From: Nocardioides humilatus
GTDB lineage: Bacteria > Actinomycetota > Actinomycetes > Propionibacteriales > Nocardioidaceae
Assembly: GCF_008373755.1 (NCBI RefSeq)
Contig: NZ_VUJV01000002.1
Location: 167,920-231,919, forward strand
Direction of reading: 5' to 3'
Length of the DNA: 64,000 nt
A model generated the notes under the pieces. That model was not told where the DNA came from, made no database searches, and was given only the letters and a program-made list of their open reading frames with translations. This document shows positions 1-9,274 of the stretch, piece after piece. The number at the start of each line of letters is the position of its first letter. Positions within the stretch are counted from its first letter, which is position 1. The position numbers and the translations under genes were made by a program.

Positions 1-2
1 AC

Positions 3-1127
3 AGCTCGATGGACACCTTCGACCAGAGCGTCGGGGGGACGTTCGTCGAGCGGCACCTCATCGACTGGACCGCTGGGCGGATCGGCTTCGGCGACACCGC
101 CGACGGTGTCTTCACGAGCGGCGGCAGCCAGTCCAACCTGCAGGCGCTGATGCTGGCGCGCGGCCACCTCGAGCGCGAACAGCTCGGCCGGCTGCGGATC
201 TTCGCATCGGCGGACAGCCACTTCTCGGTGCAGAAGTCCGCGCGGATGCTCGGTCTCGGCGAGGACAGCGTCGTCTGCGTGCCGACCGACGAGCGGCACC
301 GGCTCGACCCGGCCGCCCTTGCTCGGTCGCTCGCTGCGTGCACCGACCTCGGCCTGCGCCCGATGGCGATCGTCGCGACGGCCGGCACCACCGACTTCGG
401 CGCCATCGACCCGCTGCCCGAGATCGCGGACCTGGCGCGTGCCTACGACACCTGGTTCCACGTCGACGCCGCCTACGGCGGTGGGCTGCTCGTCTCCCCG
501 CGCTACCGGCACCGTCTCGACGGCATCGACCGCGCCGACTCGGTGACGGTCGACTATCACAAGACGTTCTTCCAGCCGGTCTCCTCCAGCGCCCTGGTCG
601 TCCGCGACCGCGCCCTCCTCGCGCCGGTCACCTGGCACGCCGACTACCTCAACCCGAAGGATGCGGGCAGCCCCAACCAAGTCGACAAGAGCCTCCAGAC
701 CACGCGCCGCTTCGACGCCCTCAAGCTGTGGCTGACCCTCCGGACGATGGGTCCCGACACGATCGGCGCCTACGTCGACGCGGTGATCGACCTCGCCCGC
801 GAGACGTTCTTCGCGATCAGCGACGAGCCCGATGTCGAGGTCGCCGCGCGACCCGAGCTCAGCACGCTGGTCTTCCGCTACGTGCCTCCGGGAGCGGACC
901 TCGACGAGGCAGCGCTCGCGGACCTCAACCGCAGCATCCGCGCCGACCTCTACGCGTCGGGGCGGGCGATGGTCGCGGCCACGAAGGTCGACGGTCGGCA
1001 GTACCTCAAGCTCACCCTGCTCAACCCGCTCGCGACGGTGCGCGACATCGTGGGCGTCGTCGACCTGGTCCGCGAGACCGGCGCACGGCTCGCGGGCCCC
1101 CGCCCGGCGCTCGAGGCCGCGCGATGA
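3..1127 (+). CDS. desA: Pyridoxal-phosphate lysine/diamine decarboxylase (DesA-like), 5' end outside window
   Basis: Group II PLP-dependent decarboxylase. By context it probably decarboxylates L-lysine to cadaverine, the first step of desferrioxamine-type siderophore synthesis. The frame is open to the left edge and family members are about 480 residues, so roughly 100 N-terminal residues are missing; the ATG at 9 is internal. Visible landmarks are the TSGGSQSN cofactor loop, HVDAAYGG (the aspartate that contacts the pyridine nitrogen) and VDYHKTFFQP, whose lysine forms the Schiff base. The stop overlaps the next start (ATGA), so it is translationally coupled to the N-hydroxylase. Substrate choice (lysine, ornithine or diaminobutyrate) is inferred from the neighbours, not visible in the sequence. 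Confidence 0.9.
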   Translation, partial: SSMDTFDQSVGGTFVERHLIDWTAGRIGFGDTADGVFTSGGSQSNLQALMLARGHLEREQLGRLRIFASADSHFSVQKSARMLGLGEDSVVCVPTDERHRLDPAALARSLAACTDLGLRPMAIVATAGTTDFGAIDPLPEIADLARAYDTWFHVDAAYGGGLLVSPRYRHRLDGIDRADSVTVDYHKTFFQPVSSSALVVRDRALLAPVTWHADYLNPKDAGSPNQVDKSLQTTRRFDALKLWLTLRTMGPDTIGAYVDAVIDLARETFFAISDEPDVEVAARPELSTLVFRYVPPGADLDEAALADLNRSIRADLYASGRAMVAATKVDGRQYLKLTLLNPLATVRDIVGVVDLVRETGARLAGPRPALEAAR

Positions 1128-2455
1128 GCTCCTCCGACCGCAGGGTCCACGACTTCGTCGCGATCGGGCTCGGCCCGTTCAACCTCGGGCTCGCCTGCCT
1201 GACCGACCCGCTGCGCGAGAGCGACGGTCTCGACGGCGTGTTCCTCGAGGCGCGCGACCGCTTCGACTGGCACCCCGGGATGCTCCTGGACGACGCGACC
1301 CTCCAGGTGCCCTTCCTCGCCGACCTCGTGACGATGGCCGACCCCACCTCGCGCTGGTCGTTCCTCAACTACCTCAAGCAGAGCGGCCACCTCTACCCGT
1401 TCTACATCCGAGAGAGCTTCTACCCGCTGCGCCGGGAGTACGACGACTACTGCCGCTGGGCCGCCGAGCGGCTCGACTCCGTGCGGTTCGGCCAGCAGGT
1501 CGTCGCGGTCGAGCACGACGGACGGACGTACCAAACCACCACGGCGAACGGCGAGTCCCGCCTGAGCAAGCGGCTCGTGGTGGGGATTGGTACGTCGGTT
1601 TGCATCCCCGCCGCCCTCCAACCGCTGGTCGACCACGCCTCGGTAACCCACTCGGCCGACTACCTCGCCCACAAGCCCGAGCTCCAACGGCAGGAGACGA
1701 TCACGATCGTCGGCAGCGGGCAGAGCGCGGCGGAGATCTACTACGACCTCCTTACCGAGGCGCCGGTCCACGGCTACGACCTGGTGTGGCTGACGCGAAG
1801 CCCGCGGTTCTTCCCGATGGAATACACCAAGCTCACGTTGGAGATGACCTCGCCGGAGTACGGCGCCTACCACCGCGCGCTCCCCCTCGACACCCGCGAC
1901 CGGCTCGCCCGCGACCAGCGCCACCTCTTCAAGGGCATCAGTGCTGACCTCGTCGACGCGATCTTCGACCTCCACTACCAACAGCGGGTGACGGGCGAGG
2001 GCCCGCGCACGACGCTGCTCACCAACACCGAGGTCCGCGGCGCCAGCACGACCGAGGCCGGCCACGAGCTCGACCTCCTCCACGTGGAGACAGGTGAGTC
2101 CTTCGGACTCACCACCGGGGGACTCGTGCTCGCCACGGGCTACGCCCCGACCCCGCCCGCCTTCCTCGACGGGATCCGTGACCGGCTGCGCTTCGACGAG
2201 CGCGGCCGCTACGACGTCGCCGGCGACTACTCGGTCGACGTCGCCGGAGGGGAGGTGTTCGTCCAGAACGCCGAGGAGCACACCCACTCCCTCCTCGCCC
2301 CCGACCTGGGGATGGGCGCCTTCCGCAACTCGGTGATCATCGCCGCGATGCTCGGTCGCGAGGCCTACCCGGTGGAGAAGCGGATCGCCGTACAGACCTT
2401 CGGCGTGCCCGACCATCTGCGGCGGTCCCCGCTGGTCGAGGAGGTCGCGCGATGA
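1124..2455 (+). CDS. desB: L-lysine/cadaverine N6-monooxygenase (DesB-like)
   Basis: Flavin-dependent N-hydroxylating monooxygenase of the IucD/DesB family, 443 residues. It hydroxylates the terminal amine of cadaverine or lysine using FAD, NADPH and O2. The N-terminal FAD motif GLGPFNLGLACL, the mid-protein NADPH motif VGSGQSAAEIYYDL and the late ATGY motif are all present. The start ATG at 1124 sits inside the stop of the decarboxylase gene (ATGA). The frame is open much further upstream, but that part is only a shadow of desA. Its own stop overlaps the next start by four bases, giving one tightly coupled operon. Confidence 0.93.
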   Translation: MSSSDRRVHDFVAIGLGPFNLGLACLTDPLRESDGLDGVFLEARDRFDWHPGMLLDDATLQVPFLADLVTMADPTSRWSFLNYLKQSGHLYPFYIRESFYPLRREYDDYCRWAAERLDSVRFGQQVVAVEHDGRTYQTTTANGESRLSKRLVVGIGTSVCIPAALQPLVDHASVTHSADYLAHKPELQRQETITIVGSGQSAAEIYYDLLTEAPVHGYDLVWLTRSPRFFPMEYTKLTLEMTSPEYGAYHRALPLDTRDRLARDQRHLFKGISADLVDAIFDLHYQQRVTGEGPRTTLLTNTEVRGASTTEAGHELDLLHVETGESFGLTTGGLVLATGYAPTPPAFLDGIRDRLRFDERGRYDVAGDYSVDVAGGEVFVQNAEEHTHSLLAPDLGMGAFRNSVIIAAMLGREAYPVEKRIAVQTFGVPDHLRRSPLVEEVAR

Positions 2456-4719
2456 GACTGACGATCGAACCCCTCGACCTCCAACGCGATCTCGACCTGC
2501 TGCACGGCTGGGTGACGCACCCGCGCTCGGTCTTCTGGATGATGCAGGGCGCGTCCCTCGCCGACGTCCGCAAGGAGTACGGCGACATCCTCGCCAACCC
2601 CCACCACGACGCCTTCCTGGGACGGGCCGACGGGCGACCGGCCTTCCTCGTCGAGACCTACGACCCGGCCCACTCGGTCCTGGCCGGGCGCCCGGAGCTC
2701 GCCGCCGGCGACCTCGGGATGCACGTGCTGGTGGCACCTCCCGACGGGGCTCCGGTGGCCGGGTTCACCCCCCAGGTGTTCGCGGCCGTCATGGAGCACT
2801 GCTTCGCCGATCCGTCAGTGCGGCGCGTCGTCGTCGAGCCCGACGCCGGCAACGCCGCGATCCGGCGCAAGAACGTCGATGCGGGCTTCGTCGAGCTCCT
2901 CGAAGTCCCGCTCCCCGGCAAGACCGCGATGCTGTCGGCCTGCACCCGCGAGGCCTACGAGGCCGCGGCCGGCCTCGGCGCGGTCGCGCACCTGACGCCC
3001 GCGCTGATGGAGCGTGCGCATCGGCACCTGGTCGCGAAGGCGATCGCCGAATACAGCCACGAGCGCCTCCTCGCTCCCGTGGCCGACCCCGAGCGGCCGG
3101 GGTGGTGGACGGTGACGGCCGGCCCGTCGTCGTACTCCTTCAGTGCGCGGCGGCACGCTCTCGAGCACTGGGTCGTCGACCCCGCCTCGATCGCACCGAT
3201 GCCGGATGCGCAGGTCTTCGTGGCGGAGCTCGCTCCGGTGCTGGGGATCCCCGACTCGCTGCTGCCCGTCTACCTGGAGGAGATCGCCTCGACCCTGGCC
3301 GCCGCCGCGTGGAAGCTGCGCCACCGCCGGGTCCCCGTCACGGACCTCGTCGACGCGAGCTACCAGGAGATCGAGGCCGCGATGACCGAGGGACATCCCG
3401 CGTTCGTCGCCAACAACGGCCGGATCGGCTTCGGCCTCGACGACTACACGGCGTTCGCCCCGGAGGCCGGCGCGACGGTGCGGCTGCACTGGGTCGGTGC
3501 CCGCCGGGACCTGTCGCGGTTGACGCTGGGGGAAGGCCTGACGGAACAGAGCCTGTACGCCGGCGAGCTGGCGCCGCTCACACGCGACCGATTCGCGGGG
3601 CGGCTGCGCGCACTCGGGCTGGACCCGGCCGACTACCTCTACCTGCCGGTGCACCCGTGGCAGTGGACCAACAAGCTCGCGATCACGTTTGCACCGGACG
3701 TCGCCCGGCGCGACCTGGTGCACCTCGGCGAGGGCGACGACGAGCACCAGGCGCAGCAGTCGATCCGGACGTTCTTCAACCGGAGCCGGCCCGAGCGGCA
3801 CTACGTGAAGACCGCGCTCGCGATCCAGAACATGGGATTCCTGCGCGGTCTCTCGCCGGCCTACATGGCGGCGACGCCGGCGATCAACGACTGGGTGGCC
3901 GCGACCGTCGAGGCCGATGCGGAGCTGCGGTCCTGCGGCTTCTCGGTGCTGCGCGAGCTGGCCGCGATCGGCTACACGGGCGACGCTTTCCACCGGACGG
4001 CCGGCCCCTCGGCCCACCGCAAGATGATCGCGGCCCTGTGGCGTGAGAGCCCGGTGCCGCAGCTCGCCGAGGGTGAGCGGCCGATGACGATGGCGGCGCT
4101 GCTCCACCGCGACGCTGATGGCGACGCCCTCGTGACGGCACTGATCAAGGAGTCCTCGCTGGATGCCGACGCCTGGGTGCGCAGCTATCTCCGCGCCTAC
4201 CTGCGGCCGCTCGTGCACTGCCTCTACGCCTACGACCTGGCTTTCATGCCGCACGGGGAGAACCTCGTCCTGGTGATGGCGGACCACGCTCCGGTGCGGG
4301 CGTTCATGAAGGACATCGGCGAGGAGGTCGCCGTGATGGGTGAGCTGCCGCTGCCGGCCGAGGTCGAGCGGATCCGCGGCACCTTCCCCGAGGACGTGAT
4401 GGCGCTCGCGATCCACACCGACGTCTTCGACGGGGTCCTCCGCTTCGTCGCGGCGATCCTCGACGAGGACGGGGTGCTGCCCGAGGAGGAGTTCTGGGCC
4501 TTGGTCCGCGCGACGATCGAGGAGCACGCCGCGGACCATCCCGAGCTGGCCGCTGCTGCCGCGCGCTACGACCTGCTGCGGCCGGACTTCCTGCACAGCT
4601 GTCTCAACCGGCTCCAGCTCCGCAACACCCTGCAGATGGTCGACATCACCGACCAGGCGCAGTCGCTGATGTTCGCCGGCACCCTCCGCAACCCCGCGGC
4701 CCGACAGGAGACCAGATGA
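2452..4719 (+). CDS. desD: Fused acyltransferase (DesC-like GNAT) and NIS siderophore synthetase (DesD-like IucA/IucC)
   Basis: 755 residues in two parts. Residues about 1-165 are a GNAT acyltransferase of the IucB/DesC type, with the GDLGMHVLV and VEPDAGN signatures. Residues about 175-755 are an IucA/IucC synthetase with the EGHPAFVANNGRIGFG block, the FFN loop, KTALAIQNMGFLRGLSP and FMPHGENLVLVM, which match DesD closely. The first part would acylate N-hydroxycadaverine; the second condenses the hydroxamate units with ATP into the trimer. In Streptomyces these are the separate genes desC and desD. No stop or frameshift lies between the parts and the linker is short. The gene overlaps desB (ATGA) and the following acyltransferase gene (ATGA). 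Confidence 0.9.
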   Translation: MRLTIEPLDLQRDLDLLHGWVTHPRSVFWMMQGASLADVRKEYGDILANPHHDAFLGRADGRPAFLVETYDPAHSVLAGRPELAAGDLGMHVLVAPPDGAPVAGFTPQVFAAVMEHCFADPSVRRVVVEPDAGNAAIRRKNVDAGFVELLEVPLPGKTAMLSACTREAYEAAAGLGAVAHLTPALMERAHRHLVAKAIAEYSHERLLAPVADPERPGWWTVTAGPSSYSFSARRHALEHWVVDPASIAPMPDAQVFVAELAPVLGIPDSLLPVYLEEIASTLAAAAWKLRHRRVPVTDLVDASYQEIEAAMTEGHPAFVANNGRIGFGLDDYTAFAPEAGATVRLHWVGARRDLSRLTLGEGLTEQSLYAGELAPLTRDRFAGRLRALGLDPADYLYLPVHPWQWTNKLAITFAPDVARRDLVHLGEGDDEHQAQQSIRTFFNRSRPERHYVKTALAIQNMGFLRGLSPAYMAATPAINDWVAATVEADAELRSCGFSVLRELAAIGYTGDAFHRTAGPSAHRKMIAALWRESPVPQLAEGERPMTMAALLHRDADGDALVTALIKESSLDADAWVRSYLRAYLRPLVHCLYAYDLAFMPHGENLVLVMADHAPVRAFMKDIGEEVAVMGELPLPAEVERIRGTFPEDVMALAIHTDVFDGVLRFVAAILDEDGVLPEEEFWALVRATIEEHAADHPELAAAAARYDLLRPDFLHSCLNRLQLRNTLQMVDITDQAQSLMFAGTLRNPAARQETR

Positions 4720-5225
4720 CCGTCACTCTTCGCCCGCTCGACCCCGGTGCCGACACCCCGGCGATCCACCGGTGGGTCACCGAGGACCGCGCCGGTTTCT
4801 GGGGGATGGGCAACTGTGACCTCGCGAGGGTGGAGGAGATCTATTCCTACATCGACGAGCAGGAGCACCTCGCCGCCTACGTCTTCGAGGTCGACGACAC
4901 CCCCGTCGGGGTCCTCCAGACCTACGACCCGGAGGTCGACGAGATCGGGCAGTGGTACGACCGTCGCGCCGGCGACGTCGGGGTCCACCTGCTCCTGGCC
5001 GACCACCCCGCACGAGCCGGGAGGACCAACGAGGTGATCGCCGCGGGCCTGACCTTCCTGTCCGCGCAGCCGGGTTGTGCTCGGCTCGTCTTCGAGCCCG
5101 ACGCCCGCAACGAGCTGTCCGTGGCGATGATGGAGCGCATCGGTGCGCAGCGAGGCCCGCTCGTCCAGATGAGGACGAGCCTCACCGAGAAGCCGGCCCA
5201 GTTCTTCTTCCTCGAGGTGCGCTGA
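4716..5225 (+). CDS. Second siderophore GNAT acyltransferase (IucB/DesC-like)
   Basis: A 169-residue stand-alone GNAT acyltransferase of the IucB/RhbD/DesC family, with the GDVGVHLLL acyl-CoA core and FEPDARN near the end. It resembles the N-terminal part of the preceding fusion in order and motifs, so the operon encodes two versions of one activity. The likely role is transfer of a different acyl group (for example acetyl instead of succinyl) to N-hydroxycadaverine, giving mixed or capped desferrioxamines; this is inference. It starts with an ATGA overlap and is the last gene of the operon. No transporter or iron-dependent repressor gene follows in this window. Confidence 0.85.
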   Translation: MTVTLRPLDPGADTPAIHRWVTEDRAGFWGMGNCDLARVEEIYSYIDEQEHLAAYVFEVDDTPVGVLQTYDPEVDEIGQWYDRRAGDVGVHLLLADHPARAGRTNEVIAAGLTFLSAQPGCARLVFEPDARNELSVAMMERIGAQRGPLVQMRTSLTEKPAQFFFLEVR

Positions 5226-5368
5226 GGGCCACTAACCGTCCACAGCCCCACCTGGGCCGCGGCTTCTCCACAGCCGCTCGTGCTCGCGATGGGGTTGGTC
5301 GCCTCTTCCTGGGTTGATGGGCGTCGCCAGTCACCGAGCTCGCGACGCTCACAACCAGAGGTAGGGGA

Positions 5369-7813
5369 ATGTCAGTCATCCGTTCCAGGGCCGTCCGTCA
5401 GGCCGCGACGATCGCCATGATCGCCGCAGGCATCGGTGCGGTCGCGCCGTCGGCTGCGACCGCCGAGTCCAACACGCGTGGCCACACGGTGGTGTCCAAC
5501 CAGGAGTTCCGCGCCTTCGTCGAGGACGGTGAGGAGATCCGGTTCGCGGTCGAGGTCGCGCGGACCTCGGTGCTTCCCTCCGACGTCGGCTACCGGGTCA
5601 CGCTGAAGGGACCCGGCGGAGTCAGCCAGCACTGCGTGCTCCCTGCGGGTGCCGACGTCGGTCGCCGCTGCGAGCTCGGCCCGATCACGGCGCGGCGCAC
5701 GGGCGTGTGGCAGGCCGACGTGTCCGCGACTGGTGCCCCCGACATCGAGGGCTTCAACGCCGCCGATGCGGGATCGGCCGGCGACTTCCCGACCCTCGAC
5801 TGGGACGTGACCGTGCGCAGTGCCGGTGGCGCCGTCGTGCCCGGCCGGGTCTGGGCACCGACCCGCTACTCGATGTTCAACAGCGCCGGTGACTCCCCAG
5901 CCGTCGTACGGCGTGGAGCCGGGCCGCTGGCGTTGTTCTACCTGCACGACAACGGGTGGCTCTACCGCGCTCGCTACGCCGCCTACAACGGCATCTACTC
6001 GCGGCAGCGCGCCACCAGCCTCGGCGTCGTCGACGCGGTCACCGGCACGCCGGTCTACCGCTCGACGACCAACCAGGACCCGAGGTCGTTCACCATCGAC
6101 CACGCCGACCAGGACTACTTCAAGATCTTCTTCGAGCGTCCCGACAGCGCGATGCCGGCGACCGCGACCGCGTGGAACGGGCACACGCTCGTGCTCAACC
6201 GGGCACCGGCACCGTTGACGCCGACCGTCCGTGCGTTGATGTTCGTGGAGGACGACGACCTCGCGACGCACGCCGGCACCTACCGGCTGGCCGCGGCCAA
6301 CCACTCGGGCGTCGTCGACGTCGTCGTCGACTCCGACCTCGACGGCGAGCCGAGTCCGGCCGACGTCCGGATCAGCCACGCGGTCAACGCCGTGCCCGAC
6401 GGCGTCGAGATCACCGGCGCCTGGGACGGCAAGGCCGCCGATGGCACGGTGGTCGATCCCCGCCGACCGGTCACGATCTGGGCGGTCATCGACCGCGCTG
6501 GCGAGATCCACTTCACCAACTCCGACGTCGAATACCGCTCGGGGATCGAGGTCGAGCGCCTCAACGGTCCGGCGGGTGGGCGATCCCTCCTCTACTGGGA
6601 CGACCGAAAGCTGCGCATCGACGGCAAGCACCAGGAGCGCACCCGCGCCGTCGACGGGCGTGACGGTGTGGACACCTCCGGTGGCGCACACGACCTTCCT
6701 GCCGCTGGATCCGGAGGCGGCCTGGGCTGGGGCAACGAGCGGTTCATCGACGACTGGACCTACGTCCCGGTCGGCATCGCGGCCCAGGCGCAGGTCCCCG
6801 CCGACCTACGGCTCGTGAAGACCCGGGTCGGCACCGGGCCGGTGCACCCGGGCGACGAGATCAGCTGGCAGGTGCGGATCGGCAACTTCGGCGGCGCGAC
6901 GGCCACCGACACGGTGGTTACCGATCTCGCGGTGGACGACGAGGTCGAGGACCTGGTGCTGTCGGACCCGTCGAAGGGGACGGTCGACGCGCTGACGTGG
7001 GACGTCGGCGATCTGCCGCCCAACGCCACCGCGACCGTGACGGTGACAGGCACCGTCGCGGCTGGCGCCACCGGACCGGTCGACAACCGGGCGATCGCGA
7101 CATCGCCTGACGATCCGACCGGCCCGCCGGTTGACCCCGCTGCAGACTGCGAGGACAACGCGAGCCTGGTGGCCGACGTCGACAACTGCGATCTGGTCAG
7201 CACCCCGATCACGCCGGCCCCGGTCACCCGTGCCGACCTGGTCATCGACAAGGAGAGCGTCGACCTGGCGATCGATGCGGCGGAGCACACCGGCGACGTC
7301 ACGTGGCGGATCCGCGTCCGCAACAACGGCCCGTCCGATGCGCCTGACGTCGTGGTCGACGAACTGCCCGGCGCAGGAAGCGACACCGCGCTGACCGTGG
7401 TCCGTGGTCCCTCCCGCGGTTCGTTCGACGCCGACGCCCAGAGCTGGTCGGTCGGCGACCTGGAGGCGGGCGCCCAGGCGACGGTCGTCGTCCGTACGAC
7501 GCACCCCCTCGCGGCGCTGCAGCACGGCGTCGTCAACACCGCGACCGTCACGAGCCCGGTCGACCCCTACGACCCCGACGGCGGGTGCCGGGCCAACGAC
7601 GGCCTCGACGCCGACGACGACAACTGCGACCACGTCACCGTGACCGCCGACCCGCCGGCGGCAACACCACCCGCTGATCCGGAGAGCCCGGAGACCCCGG
7701 CGCTCCCCAGTCTCGGAGCACCGGCAGCGACGGCGATCGTGGGTGCCGCGGGTTCGCTCAGCGCAGGCGTCGCGCTGCTCTGGGTCGGGCGTCGACGCCG
7801 TCGAGCAGCGTGA
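5369..7813 (+). CDS. Large DUF11-repeat cell-surface protein with sortase-type C-terminus
   Basis: 814 residues. An N-terminal signal peptide (about 1-32, ending near SAATAES) is followed by an extracellular region of about 440 residues that I do not recognise. Two DUF11-type beta domains follow (about 475-600 and 625-760), each with the pattern VTDL...WDVGDLPPNATATVTV. The C-terminus is a proline-rich spacer, LPSLGAP, a hydrophobic helix and RRRRRAA, that is, a sortase sorting signal in which the usual threonine of LPXTG is leucine. The start has a ribosome binding site (GAGGTAGGGG). The stop overlaps the sortase start (GTGA), so enzyme and substrate are made together. The probable role is wall-anchored surface display; its ligand is unknown. 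Confidence 0.8.
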   Translation: MSVIRSRAVRQAATIAMIAAGIGAVAPSAATAESNTRGHTVVSNQEFRAFVEDGEEIRFAVEVARTSVLPSDVGYRVTLKGPGGVSQHCVLPAGADVGRRCELGPITARRTGVWQADVSATGAPDIEGFNAADAGSAGDFPTLDWDVTVRSAGGAVVPGRVWAPTRYSMFNSAGDSPAVVRRGAGPLALFYLHDNGWLYRARYAAYNGIYSRQRATSLGVVDAVTGTPVYRSTTNQDPRSFTIDHADQDYFKIFFERPDSAMPATATAWNGHTLVLNRAPAPLTPTVRALMFVEDDDLATHAGTYRLAAANHSGVVDVVVDSDLDGEPSPADVRISHAVNAVPDGVEITGAWDGKAADGTVVDPRRPVTIWAVIDRAGEIHFTNSDVEYRSGIEVERLNGPAGGRSLLYWDDRKLRIDGKHQERTRAVDGRDGVDTSGGAHDLPAAGSGGGLGWGNERFIDDWTYVPVGIAAQAQVPADLRLVKTRVGTGPVHPGDEISWQVRIGNFGGATATDTVVTDLAVDDEVEDLVLSDPSKGTVDALTWDVGDLPPNATATVTVTGTVAAGATGPVDNRAIATSPDDPTGPPVDPAADCEDNASLVADVDNCDLVSTPITPAPVTRADLVIDKESVDLAIDAAEHTGDVTWRIRVRNNGPSDAPDVVVDELPGAGSDTALTVVRGPSRGSFDADAQSWSVGDLEAGAQATVVVRTTHPLAALQHGVVNTATVTSPVDPYDPDGGCRANDGLDADDDNCDHVTVTADPPAATPPADPESPETPALPSLGAPAATAIVGAAGSLSAGVALLWVGRRRRRAA

Positions 7814-8553
7814 GAGCAGCCCGACGACAACGGGGCGGCAAGCACCGCGCGGCCCGGGTCGGCCCCACTCCCGGTGGGCGGGGGTGGTGGCCGGTCCCGG
7901 TCGCGGTGGTCCTCATCGCGGTCGGCCTGTCGACCTGCGGCTGGCTCGCCTGGGAGTACGTCGGCTCGACGGTCGTTGCCCATCACCGCCAGCGGGAACT
8001 GGTCACTGACCTCCACGAGCAGTGGAGGTCCTCCGGAGGCGACGGCCGGCCCGGGGTGGGCGACTCGGACGGCTCCGGCGACGTCGTGACCGGACCCTGG
8101 GGCACGGCCTTCGCGATCGTGCGGATCCCGGCCTTCGGGCCCGATTACGCCGTACCCGTGCTCCGCGGGACCGGCGACGAGCAGTTCGCGACCGGCTTCG
8201 GGCAGTTTCCCGACAGCGCCGACCCCGGCGAGCGCGGCAACCTCGTCCTCGGCGCGCACCGGATCACCCACGGCGAGCCGCTCCGCGACCTGCCCGACCT
8301 CGACCCCGGTGACGAGGTGATCGTCGAGACTCGGGAGGCGACCTACGTCTACGAGCTCGACAGCAACAGCTTGGAGGTCAGCTCGTCGGAGTCGTGGCCG
8401 GTCGCGTCGCCCCTCGCCGTACCTGTCGGCGCCGCCGACCTGGCGCCCGTCGGACCTGCCACGATCACCCTCATCACCTGCGCGTCTCTCTTCCACACCG
8501 ACGAGCGCTCTGTCGCGTTCGGACACCTGGCCGAGGTCGAGCGCAGCCGGTGA
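7810..8553 (+). CDS. Class E sortase
   Basis: Membrane-anchored transpeptidase, 247 residues, that would join surface proteins to peptidoglycan. A basic N-terminus and one transmembrane helix (about 28-50, ending CGWLAWEY) are followed by the sortase barrel. The catalytic triad is visible: His150 in LGAHRITHG, Cys224 in TLITCASLF and Arg233 in TDERSVAFG. The TLITC-12-SVAFG layout is typical of actinobacterial class E/F sortases. The GTG start overlaps the stop of the surface-protein gene, which makes that protein its probable dedicated substrate. Confidence 0.9.
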   Translation: MRAARRQRGGKHRAARVGPTPGGRGWWPVPVAVVLIAVGLSTCGWLAWEYVGSTVVAHHRQRELVTDLHEQWRSSGGDGRPGVGDSDGSGDVVTGPWGTAFAIVRIPAFGPDYAVPVLRGTGDEQFATGFGQFPDSADPGERGNLVLGAHRITHGEPLRDLPDLDPGDEVIVETREATYVYELDSNSLEVSSSESWPVASPLAVPVGAADLAPVGPATITLITCASLFHTDERSVAFGHLAEVERSR

Positions 8554-8582
8554 TCGAATGACGTGTCGCCGATCGCCAAAAT

Positions 8583-8588
8583 TAGGAT
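8583..8588 (+). promoter_or_regulatory. Leaderless -10 box (TAGGAT) of the TetR gene
   Basis: TAGGAT fits the actinobacterial -10 consensus TANNNT and lies six bases before the ATG at 8595. Transcription would therefore begin at the start codon. No clear -35 box is seen. Confidence 0.5.
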
Positions 8589-8594
8589 GGCCCC

Positions 8595-9227
8595 ATGCCG
8601 AGTGACATCGCGCTGCAGCGCGCCGAGCGGAAGCGCGCCGAGGACAAGCAGGAGCTTGCCGAGGCGGCCTTCGAGGTGTTCGCCGAGCGTGGCTATCACG
8701 CGACCCGCATCGCTGACATCACCGCGCAGCTCGGCGTGGGTCAGAGCACGTTCTACAAGCACTTCGAGAGCAAGCGAGCGGTCGTCGACCACGTCCTCGA
8801 CCAGCGGCTGTCCGCCGTGATGGCGGCCATCGGTGCCGAGAACGCGCCCGGTGCCGCCGACACGCTCGACGACTACCTCGCTCAGGTTCACCGGATCACG
8901 GTGACCGTGTTTCGGGAGCTCGCCACCGACCAGCGAGCGCTCCGCGTGATGGTCCTGGAGGCGGTCACGGTCGACCCCGAGCTGGAGGAGCGCTGGAACG
9001 GCATCCTCGAGTTCGCCCGCCAGATCGTCGTCGGCTACTACGCGAACGGCATCGAGAAGGGCTACTTCTCCAGCGAGATCGATGTCGACGCCTCCTCCGA
9101 GGCGTGTGTCGGACTCCTCCTCGGCGGCCTGCTGCGCCTGCTGCGGGCGCCCGACGACGAGGCCGGCTACGTCCGCTACGTCGACGCAGCGCTCGCGATG
9201 GTCGTCGGCGGAGCCGTTCGGGAATAG
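8595..9227 (+). CDS. TetR/AcrR-family transcriptional regulator
   Basis: 210 residues. The N-terminal helix-turn-helix (about 20-65) includes FAERGYHATRIADITAQLGVGQSTFYKHFESKRAVVDHVL, quoted here only to mark the typical TetR layout with the YKHF recognition helix. The rest is the all-helical ligand-binding domain. It lies 47 bases upstream of a cytochrome P450 gene in the same direction, so it may control that gene or itself; no inverted repeat typical of a TetR operator stands out in either upstream gap. The TAGGAT box six bases before the ATG suggests a leaderless mRNA. Confidence 0.88.
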   Translation: MPSDIALQRAERKRAEDKQELAEAAFEVFAERGYHATRIADITAQLGVGQSTFYKHFESKRAVVDHVLDQRLSAVMAAIGAENAPGAADTLDDYLAQVHRITVTVFRELATDQRALRVMVLEAVTVDPELEERWNGILEFARQIVVGYYANGIEKGYFSSEIDVDASSEACVGLLLGGLLRLLRAPDDEAGYVRYVDAALAMVVGGAVRE

Positions 9228-9262
9228 ATATTCCCACCTGGACGAATTGCTCCGATCGACGT

Positions 9263-9268
9263 TATTCT
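9263..9268 (+). promoter_or_regulatory. Leaderless -10 box (TATTCT) of the P450 gene
   Basis: TATTCT lies six bases before the ATG at 9275 and fits TANNNT. It supports that ATG as the true start, and independent transcription from the TetR gene. Confidence 0.5.
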
Positions 9269-9274
9269 CGGGGC

